Shown: positions 35,815 to 42,953 of the stretch, one piece after another | Numbering within the stretch: the first letter of the stretch is position 1 | How the letters are laid out: each line of letters starts with the position of its first letter | NCBI RefSeq assembly: GCF_036924715.1 | Contig: NZ_JAZHSB010000001.1 | Coordinates: forward strand, 6,625,001-6,689,000 | From: Bradyrhizobium sp. AZCC 1721 | Lineage (GTDB): Bacteria > Pseudomonadota > Alphaproteobacteria > Rhizobiales > Xanthobacteraceae | Length of the DNA stretch: 64,000 bases | Direction of reading: 5' to 3' | Notes under the pieces: generated by a model | Told to the model about the DNA's origin: nothing | The model's input: the letters and a program-made list of their open reading frames with translations, nothing else | Databases searched by the model: none | Program-made: the position numbers and the translations under genes

Positions 35815-36767
35815 TAACCCCGCTTGATGCGCGGATCGATCGCGGCCTGCGCGATATCGACCAGCAGATTGAGCGTGACGAAGAACAGCGCCAGCACCAA
35901 AATCGTGCCTTGCAGCAGCGGCAGGTCGCGCTGGAAGATCGCGGAATTGAGCAGCAAGCCCGAGCCGGGCCATGAGAATACGGTCTCGATCAGGATCGAG
36001 CCGCCAAGCATGTAACCCAATTGCAGGCCCATCACCGCGAGCGCGGTCGGCGCGGCGTTCTTGATGACGTGGCGGAACACGTCGAATTCGCGCAACCCTT
36101 TGGCGCGCAACGCTTCGACAAAATCCTGGCTCAGGATATCACCGGTCAGCGCGCGGACCGTGCGGGTGATGATGCCCATCGGGATCACCGAGGTCGTGAT
36201 CGCCGGCAGGATCAGGTATTTCATGTGCTCCCAGTCCCAGCCCCACGAACCGGAGCCGCCGGGACCGGCGCCGACCGCGGGCAGCCAGTTGAGCTGCACC
36301 GAGAAGATGATGACCATCACCATGCCGAGCCAGTAATGCGGCACCGAGACGCCGGCGATCGCGATGGAGGTCGCGACCTTGTCGATCCAGGTGTCGCGGA
36401 AATAGCCGGCGATCAGGCCGAACATCAGCCCGAGCGTGAAGCCGATCAGCGCGGCGGCAACCGCAAGCGTGACGGTGTTGCCGACGGCGCGCAGGACTTC
36501 CGACAGCACCGGGCGGCCTGTCGCAATCGAGCTGCCGAGATCGCCATGGAGCGCGCGCCATAGCCAGAGGCCGAATTGCACCGGCAGCGGCCGGTCGAAG
36601 CCGTAAGCCGTGCGCATTTGCGCCGCGAGTTCCTGCGACGCATCCGCCGGCAGCACCGCGACCAGGGGATCGCCGGGCGTGATGTGCACCAGCAGGAAGC
36701 ACACCAGCGCGACGCTGATCACGATCGGAATGACGTAGACGATACGCCGGGCAATGTAAGCGAACAC
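35814..36767 (-). CDS. Peptide ABC permease, DppB type
   Basis: A 317-residue permease of the DppB type. A first membrane segment (VYVIPIVISVALVCFLLVHITPGDP) is followed by the periplasmic loop and core, with the EAA motif EALRAKGLREFDVFRHVIKNA. PGDP and GDLGSS motifs match the family. The start is GTG at 36767, preceded by an AGGT. It is preceded by a repeat-rich gap of 213 nt after the binding protein gene. Confidence 0.93.
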   Translation of the reverse strand: MFAYIARRIVYVIPIVISVALVCFLLVHITPGDPLVAVLPADASQELAAQMRTAYGFDRPLPVQFGLWLWRALHGDLGSSIATGRPVLSEVLRAVGNTVTLAVAAALIGFTLGLMFGLIAGYFRDTWIDKVATSIAIAGVSVPHYWLGMVMVIIFSVQLNWLPAVGAGPGGSGSWGWDWEHMKYLILPAITTSVIPMGIITRTVRALTGDILSQDFVEALRAKGLREFDVFRHVIKNAAPTALAVMGLQLGYMLGGSILIETVFSWPGSGLLLNSAIFQRDLPLLQGTILVLALFFVTLNLLVDIAQAAIDPRIKRG

Positions 36768-36836
36768 GGGTTACCTGACTTGATGCAACACGACGAATGC
36801 GCAGGTTACAGTAAAGGACGCACGATGCGAGGGTTC

Positions 36837-36960
36837 CCTCCCCCCTTGCGGGGGGGGGGGGTAGGGAGGGGTGGCCGCACCGGGACTGCCCGTGTGGACC
36901 CCTTCCCCCAACCTCGAGAGCGAGCTTCGCTCGCCTCGGACCCCGCAAGGGGAGGGGAGC
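36837..36960. repeat. Inverted repeat with a run of 12 G
   Basis: The left end reads TCCCTCCCCCCTTGCG followed by 12 consecutive G (36850-36861). The right end reads GACCCCGCAAGGGGAGGGGA, an imperfect complement of the left. An inner stem (GAGCGAGC/GCTCGC) lies near 36920. The run of G is prone to length change. It separates the binding-protein gene from the permease gene of one operon. Confidence 0.75.
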
Positions 36961-36980
36961 CTGACCAGTGTGCTCTCACC

Positions 36981-38639
36981 TCACGGCGCCATCGACACCG
37001 GCGAGAAGTCGACGAACCAGCTCTTCGGCTGCACGAAGCCTTTCACCTTCGGGCTCATGGCCCGAGGCGAGACGTCGTGGGCGACGTAGAGGAACGCCGC
37101 ATCGTCCACCGAGGCCGCGTGCAGTTCAGCCAGCGCCGCGTCACGCGCGGCGGGGTCGAAGGTCTGGCGCGCCTTGGTCACCAGTTCGTCGAACTTGGGA
37201 TTGTTGATGTAGCCCCAATTGTTCGAGACGGGAGGTGCCATCGACGATTGCAGGAAGCGCACCAGAGCGAAGAACGGATCCATCGCCGCGTAGGTGACGT
37301 TGGTGGCGTTGGCGCCGTTGGCGGTCGGATCCTTGGCGCCGCGGCGCCAGTTGGTGAACAGCGTGTTCCATTCGATGACGTCGAGCTGAACGTCGAAATA
37401 GCATTCCGCCAATGCCTGCTGCAGATATTCGTTCATCGGCAGAGGCTGCATCTGGCCCGAGCCTGACGCGGAGGTCTGGGTCTTCACCGTCAGCTTCTTG
37501 TTCGGGCCGTAGCCCGCCTCTTGCATCAGCTTCTGAGCGGCCTTCAGGTCATATTTGATCTCGAAGGTCGGCTTTCCGCGCCAGGGATGGCCGGGCTCGA
37601 ACGTGCCGGTCGCCGGCACCATCAGGCCGGCAAGCAGGCCTTCCTTGAGCCCTTCGCGGTCGACGCAGAGATTGGCGGCCTTGCGGACGCGGATGTCGTT
37701 CCAGGGCGAGCCCTCGATGCGCGAGAACTGCCACGGCCAGACGTGCGGCGATTCATTGGCCTGGAGCTGGAAGCCCCGCTGCTTGATTTCCCTGACCGCG
37801 TCGGGTGCGGGCGCCTCGACCCAGTCGACCTGGCCGGACAGCAAGGCCGCGGTGCGGGCATTGGCCTCCGGCATCGGCAGCAGCACCATCCGATCGACCT
37901 TGGGCACGCGGCCCTTGTCCCAATAGCCTTCGTTCTTGACGAGTTCGAGCCGCTCGCGCGGCGTGAACTTCGACATCTTCCAAGGGCCGGTGCCCGAGGC
38001 GTCCCTGGCGAACGCCGCCCAGGCGGCCTGCGATTTCGCCTTGGCGTCGGCGCCTTCAGCCTTGTCATAGAAGGCCTGCCACTTGGCAGGGCTCGCCATG
38101 AACAGGTTGGTCAGATTGATCGGAAGAAAGCTGTCCGGCTCCTTGGTGGTCAATTCCACCGTCATGTCGTCGATCTTGCGTGCGGAGGCCAGCGTCGGCA
38201 TGCGCGAGGCAGTGACGCCGACCTGGCTGGCGTCAAAATGCGGCGCATCCTGCTTCAGCACCTTCTCGACGTTCCAAACCACGGCGTCGGCATTGAAGTT
38301 GCTGCCGTCATGGAATTTGACGCCGGGGCGCAGCTTGAAGGTCCACTTCTTCTTGTCGGCCTCGTCCACCTTCCATTCGGTCGCGAGGCCCGGAATCATG
38401 ACGCTTGCCTTGTCGCGGGATGAGAGGTCCCACATCGTCAGGCCGTCATACATCGTCAGCCCGGTGAAGCGGTTGCCCTCAAAACCCTGATCGGGCTGGC
38501 CGAGGGTGCGTGGAATATCGGCAGCCGTCATGCCGATCCGCAGCACCGTTTCGGCGCTTGCGAGTTGTGGCAACCCGACCACCAGCGCCGTTGCCAGCAG
38601 CCACGCGGTGGCCGTCTTCTTCGATTTGTCGTTACGCAT
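36981..38639 (-). CDS. Peptide-type ABC substrate-binding protein
   Basis: A 552-residue periplasmic binding protein of family 5 (SBP_bac_5), first gene of the operon. The signal peptide is MRNDKSKKTATAWLLATALVVGLPQLASA. Family blocks are GLATEWKVDEADKKKWTFKL and GVKFHDGSNFNADAVVWN. The ATG at 38639 is chosen because AGAGGA lies upstream at suitable spacing. It is a paralogue of the divergent protein at 38844, sharing the phrases DIP-T-GQPD, KVDE-DKKKW and KFHDGS-FNADAV. The ligand is unknown. Confidence 0.94.
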   Translation of the reverse strand: MRNDKSKKTATAWLLATALVVGLPQLASAETVLRIGMTAADIPRTLGQPDQGFEGNRFTGLTMYDGLTMWDLSSRDKASVMIPGLATEWKVDEADKKKWTFKLRPGVKFHDGSNFNADAVVWNVEKVLKQDAPHFDASQVGVTASRMPTLASARKIDDMTVELTTKEPDSFLPINLTNLFMASPAKWQAFYDKAEGADAKAKSQAAWAAFARDASGTGPWKMSKFTPRERLELVKNEGYWDKGRVPKVDRMVLLPMPEANARTAALLSGQVDWVEAPAPDAVREIKQRGFQLQANESPHVWPWQFSRIEGSPWNDIRVRKAANLCVDREGLKEGLLAGLMVPATGTFEPGHPWRGKPTFEIKYDLKAAQKLMQEAGYGPNKKLTVKTQTSASGSGQMQPLPMNEYLQQALAECYFDVQLDVIEWNTLFTNWRRGAKDPTANGANATNVTYAAMDPFFALVRFLQSSMAPPVSNNWGYINNPKFDELVTKARQTFDPAARDAALAELHAASVDDAAFLYVAHDVSPRAMSPKVKGFVQPKSWFVDFSPVSMAP

Positions 38640-38690
38640 ATGCAGCAATCCTCTTTTCAACGCCTGGTGACTAATTCTTATGCAGCCGTA

Positions 38691-38706
38691 TGCAACGCCT
38701 GTGCCA
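38691..38706 (-). promoter_or_regulatory. Sigma-54 promoter, peptide-transport operon
   Basis: On the minus strand the sequence is TGGCAC-AGGCG-TTGCA, a perfect match to the RpoN -24/-12 consensus TGGCAC-N5-TTGC(A/T). Predicted initiation is near 38680, about 40 nt before the binding-protein start at 38639. Sigma-54 promoters need an enhancer-binding activator; no clear NtrC-type site was found in the 204-nt region. Confidence 0.85.
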
Positions 38707-38790
38707 AACGGCATGCTTCCCTTCGGGCTATGCGTTTGACCGCACAACTCCTTGTGAAGCGCGCATGCAAGTCAAGTCCAATGCCTAAGC

Positions 38791-38806
38791 TGGCACCAAG
38801 CTTGCA
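38791..38806 (+). promoter_or_regulatory. Sigma-54 promoter, divergent binding protein
   Basis: On the plus strand the sequence is TGGCAC-CAAGC-TTGCA, again a perfect -24/-12 RpoN match. Predicted initiation is near 38817, about 27 nt before the ATG at 38844. Together with the minus-strand site it forms a divergent pair, separated by 84 nt between facing -24 boxes. Confidence 0.85.
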
Positions 38807-38843
38807 TTTTTAGCTCCAAACCCTGCCCGATGGAGCCTAATTC

Positions 38844-40457
38844 ATGCGCACCCGAAATTCGATGCTTCTTGCTGCCGCAACTCTGGCCGTAGGCTTGGCT
38901 CTTGGCATCTCCGCGATTTCGGCGCAGGCCGAGACCGTTGTGCGCTACGGCATTTCGATGGCGGACATCCCGCTGACGACCGGCCAGCCCGATCGCGGCG
39001 CCGGCGCCTATCAGTTTTCTGCCTATACGATCTACGATCCGCTGGTCGCGTGGGAGATGGACGTCGCCGACCGGCCCGGCAAACTGGTGCCGGGGCTCGC
39101 GACCGAATGGAAGGTTGACGAGCAAGACAAGAAGAAATGGCGCTTTTCGCTTCGCAAGGGCGTCAAGTTTCACGACGGCAGCGAGTTCAATGCCGACGCG
39201 GTGATCTGGAATCTCGACAAGGTGCTCAACGACAAGGCACCGCAGTTCGACAAGCGGCAGAGCGCGCAGGTGAAGACCCGCCTGCCCTCGGTCGCGAGCT
39301 ACGCCAAGATCGACGACGCCACCATCGAGATCACGACCAAGGCGGTCGACTCCTTCTTTCCGTATCAGATGCTGTGGTTTCTGGTTTCCAGCCCGGCGCA
39401 ATATGAAAAGCTTGGCAAGGATTGGGACAAGTTCGCCAGCCAGCCCTCCGGCACCGGGCCGTTCAAACTGACAAAACTCGTGCCGCGCGAACTCGCCGAG
39501 CTGACCGGGAATGCCGACTATTGGGACAAGAAGCGGCTTCCGAAGGCCGACAAGATCGTGCTGATCCCGATGCCGGAAGCGCTGACGCGCACCAACGCGC
39601 TATTGGCCGGCCAGGTCGACTTGATCGAGACCCCGGCGCCGGACGCGGTGCCGCAGCTCAAATCCGCCGGCATGAAGATCGTCGACAACGTCACGCCGCA
39701 TGTCTGGAATTATCATTTGAGCGTGTTGCCCGGCTCGCCCTGGACCGACATCCGCCTGCGCAAGGCGCTCAACCTCGCGATCGACCGCGAGGCGGTGGTC
39801 GGGCTGATGAACGGTCTGGCGAAACCCGCCAAGGGCCAGGTCGACCCGTCGAGCCCGTGGTTCGGCAAGCCGTCCTTCGAGCTCAAATATGATGTCGCGG
39901 CGGCGAAGAAGCTGGTGCAGCAGGCCGGCTATTCGAAGGAGAAGCCGCTGAAGACCACCTTCGTCATCGCGCAGGGCGGTACCGGACAGATGCTGTCGCT
40001 GCCGATGAACGAATTCCTGCAGCAAAGTTTCAAGGAGATTGGCATCGAGATCGACTTCAAGGTGGTCGAGCTCGAGACGCTATACACGGCCTGGCGCAAG
40101 GGCGCGGCCGACGAGATGAACGCCGGCATCACCTCCAACAACATCGCCTATGTCACGTCAGACCCGCTCTACGCCATCGTCCGCTTCTTCCACTCCGGCC
40201 AGATCGCGCCGGTTGGCGTCAACTGGGGCGGCTACAGAAATGCGAAGGTCGATGCACTGATCGACGAAGCCAAGCAGACTTTTGATGTCGCCAAACAGGA
40301 CGAGCTGCTGGCGCAGGCGCACGCGCAGATCGTCGACGACGCCACGCTGGTATGGGTCGTGCACGACACCAACCCGCATGCGCTGTCGCCGAAGGTGAAG
40401 AAATTCGTGCAGGCGCAGCACTGGTTCCAGGATCTGACGCAAATCGGGCTGGAGTAA
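38844..40457 (+). CDS. Second peptide-type ABC substrate-binding protein
   Basis: A 537-residue periplasmic binding protein of family 5. The N-terminus has a signal peptide ending around SAQAETV. It is clearly a paralogue of the divergent binding protein: both begin with AETV-R-G, then DIP-T-GQPD, and end with HALSPKVKKFVQ-like or MSPKVKGFVQ tails. No other transport gene is beside it, so it probably feeds the same importer with another ligand, in parallel with the first protein. Both have sigma-54 promoters. Confidence 0.94.
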   Translation: MRTRNSMLLAAATLAVGLALGISAISAQAETVVRYGISMADIPLTTGQPDRGAGAYQFSAYTIYDPLVAWEMDVADRPGKLVPGLATEWKVDEQDKKKWRFSLRKGVKFHDGSEFNADAVIWNLDKVLNDKAPQFDKRQSAQVKTRLPSVASYAKIDDATIEITTKAVDSFFPYQMLWFLVSSPAQYEKLGKDWDKFASQPSGTGPFKLTKLVPRELAELTGNADYWDKKRLPKADKIVLIPMPEALTRTNALLAGQVDLIETPAPDAVPQLKSAGMKIVDNVTPHVWNYHLSVLPGSPWTDIRLRKALNLAIDREAVVGLMNGLAKPAKGQVDPSSPWFGKPSFELKYDVAAAKKLVQQAGYSKEKPLKTTFVIAQGGTGQMLSLPMNEFLQQSFKEIGIEIDFKVVELETLYTAWRKGAADEMNAGITSNNIAYVTSDPLYAIVRFFHSGQIAPVGVNWGGYRNAKVDALIDEAKQTFDVAKQDELLAQAHAQIVDDATLVWVVHDTNPHALSPKVKKFVQAQHWFQDLTQIGLE

Positions 40458-40461
40458 TCTT

Positions 40462-40579
40462 GTCGTTCCTGCGAACGCAGGGACCCATAACCACAGGACT
40501 TAGTTGGAGAGAAGCAAACGAGCTGCAGCGCAAAATAGCTACATCACGCGGTGTGGGCTCCTGCGTTCGCAGGGACGAC
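40462..40579. repeat. Dispersed paired-hairpin repeat, type 1, copy E
   Basis: The left arm is GTCGTTCCTGCGAACGCAGG followed by GACCCATAACCAC; the right arm is GTGTGGGCTCCTGCG to GCAGGGACGAC. It lies between the convergent binding-protein and cyclase genes. Confidence 0.85.
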
Positions 40580-40638
40580 AGATGAACGCTCTGCAGGATT
40601 GTATCGCTTCGCTCCACCATCCTACACTCTTCCGCGCG

Positions 40639-42864
40639 TCACTTCGTCAGCAGCGCGAAGGCGCCGTTCCAGTCTTCCGGTGGCGGATTTTCGAGATAGC
40701 CGCGGATGCGCGCTTCGTAGAGATTGTAGAGCAGCTCCAGCGCGTTTGCCTCGTCGGTCTTGCGGCCGCGGGCTATGACCGCCAGCGCGCCGTCCCAGTC
40801 GCGGTTGCGATAGCAGGCGAGCATCTCGATCGTCAGGTTGCGCAGGCGCTGGAAGCGGCCGGACTGCGCGGTGTCCTCGCGGCCAGCGATGGCGTAGATC
40901 ACCTCCGGCTCCTTCTTGCCTTTCACCATGATGAAGTCGAGCTCGAGAATGGCGAACTTGTCCTTGACCGCGAGCGCGGTCTTGGAGCCGACAATGATAG
41001 GAAAACCATATTCCTTCGACTGCCCTTCGAGGCGCGAGGCGAGATTGACGCTGTCGCCGAACACCGAATAATCGAAGCGCTGGTCGGAACCCATGTTCCC
41101 GACCACGCAGACGCCGGTATTGAGCCCGATGCCGGCATTGAGCGGGATGAACGGACGTCCCTCTTGCTTGGCCTCCTGCTCGCGCGCCTGGTTGAGCTCG
41201 TCGACGCGGTCCAGCATGTCGAGCGCGGCTTCGCAGGCATTGAGCTCGTGGTCCTTGTCATCCAGCGGCGCATTCCAGAACGCCATGATGGCGTCGCCCA
41301 TGTATTTGTCGATGGTGCCCTTGCGGTCGAGGATGGCGTTGGTCAACGGCGTCAGGAAACGGTTCATCAGCGCCGTGAGGCCCTGCGGGTCGTTCTTGTA
41401 GGTCTCCGAGATCGAGGTGAAGCCGCGCATGTCGGAGAACATGATGGTCATCTCGCGCTCCTCGCCGCCAAGCACCAGCTTTTCCGGCGACTGCGCGAGC
41501 TGTTCGACCAAGGCCGGCGACAGATACTGGCCGAAGGCGGAGCGGATTTGCCGCCGCTGCGCCTGCTCGCGCACGAAGCTCGCAAAGATCAGCGTCAGAT
41601 AGATCGACGTGGTCGACATCAGGGGATAGGTGAAATCGATCAGCAGCCGATGCTGCGCGTAGAAATACACCGACGTTCCGATCAGGGCGGTGGCAAACGC
41701 CGCACCGAGGGCAACCAGCGTGACCGGTCCGAACAGCGGCGCAAACGCGATCACCAGAAGCCCGAACAGAAGCGCGGTCGCGAACTCGACGGCGATGCCG
41801 TAGATCGGCGTCGAGATCACCTCGCCGGTCAAGGTGGTCTCGAGCACCTGGGCGTGGATCTCCACACCGGGCATGGCGCGCGATACCGGAGTGGTCTTGA
41901 TGTCATTGAGGCCGACCGCCGAGGTGCCGATCAGCACCAGCTTGCCCGCAATCATGTCGGGCGCGACATTTTTCTCCAGCACATTGATCGCGGGGACATA
42001 GATGGAGGCATCGTTGCGGGCATAATGAACCCAGATCTGGCCATTACGGTCGGTTGGAATCTGAAACCCCTTGACGCCGATGCTTTTGATGCCGGCCTTT
42101 TCGGCCTTGATCAGGATCGTGCCCGAACCGCTGGCGACCCGCAGCATCTCGAACGTGAGCGACGGCAAGGTCTGGCCCTGCGCCTGCATGATCATCGGCA
42201 CTCGCCGGATGATGCCGTCGCGTTCGGGCTTGATCGTGAACAGGCCCCGCCCGGCGGCGGCGTGCTCCAGCACCGGCACGTTGCGCAACAGGCCGGGGAA
42301 ATCGAACATGAAGCGCTGCGGCTCCTCGCCCAACATCGCAAGCCCCGTGACCGGCAGCGTCTTGTCGAGCGCCGTGACTTCCTCCGGCAGGCCGGATTCG
42401 CCGAGCACGACGCGAGAAGCCTTGATGGCGTCGGCAAAGACCTGGTCGTTGCTGGGCAGCGCGCGCAGCCTGGCGCGGGTTTCCTCGTCGAGATTGCGGA
42501 AAGTATCTGCCGCCAAGGCAGGGTTGAGACGGTCGGGCTCCGAAAACACCGCGTCGAACGCGATCACGACCGCGCCGAGCTGGGTCAGTTCGTTGATGAG
42601 GTCAGCAAGCCGGGTGCGCGGCCACGGCCACTGCCCGAGTTTTTCCTGGCTCTTCTCGTCGATATCGACGATGGTAACCGGCCTTGCCGTTTTCTTGCGC
42701 GGGTCGATGCGCTGGAAAGCGTCAAAAGTCCTGATACGAATTTCCTCGACCGGCGCCGGGTCGGCAATGCGCAGCCAGGCAAACCCGATCAGCAGCGCAA
42801 GGCACAGCAGCCGGGCGTAGCCGACGCGCCGCTTGAACCACCTCGGTAGAGCGCGGAGCTTCAT
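40639..42864 (-). CDS. CHASE2-domain adenylate cyclase
   Basis: A 741-residue membrane cyclase. Membrane segment at residues 14-32, extracytoplasmic CHASE2 sensor (about 40-340), three membrane segments (about 357-430), class III cyclase domain (about 465-640), and a helical tail. Metal ligands are Asp478 (FSDMRGF) and Asp524 (KYMGDAIM). Lys520 and Asp604 (VFGDSVN) are the adenine-selecting pair, so cAMP is the expected product. Asn607 and Arg611 stabilise the transition state. All key residues are present. It begins 89 nt after the VCBS protein gene on the same strand, so the two are probably one operon. Confidence 0.94.
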   Translation of the reverse strand: MKLRALPRWFKRRVGYARLLCLALLIGFAWLRIADPAPVEEIRIRTFDAFQRIDPRKKTARPVTIVDIDEKSQEKLGQWPWPRTRLADLINELTQLGAVVIAFDAVFSEPDRLNPALAADTFRNLDEETRARLRALPSNDQVFADAIKASRVVLGESGLPEEVTALDKTLPVTGLAMLGEEPQRFMFDFPGLLRNVPVLEHAAAGRGLFTIKPERDGIIRRVPMIMQAQGQTLPSLTFEMLRVASGSGTILIKAEKAGIKSIGVKGFQIPTDRNGQIWVHYARNDASIYVPAINVLEKNVAPDMIAGKLVLIGTSAVGLNDIKTTPVSRAMPGVEIHAQVLETTLTGEVISTPIYGIAVEFATALLFGLLVIAFAPLFGPVTLVALGAAFATALIGTSVYFYAQHRLLIDFTYPLMSTTSIYLTLIFASFVREQAQRRQIRSAFGQYLSPALVEQLAQSPEKLVLGGEEREMTIMFSDMRGFTSISETYKNDPQGLTALMNRFLTPLTNAILDRKGTIDKYMGDAIMAFWNAPLDDKDHELNACEAALDMLDRVDELNQAREQEAKQEGRPFIPLNAGIGLNTGVCVVGNMGSDQRFDYSVFGDSVNLASRLEGQSKEYGFPIIVGSKTALAVKDKFAILELDFIMVKGKKEPEVIYAIAGREDTAQSGRFQRLRNLTIEMLACYRNRDWDGALAVIARGRKTDEANALELLYNLYEARIRGYLENPPPEDWNGAFALLTK

Positions 42865-42953
42865 GGCTTCGATTGTTGGCTAACTGACGGCGCCAGACAA
42901 GCCAGAAGATGGCATCGAAATCCCTGAGTTAGCACGGGTGGCGAAGCGCCATA

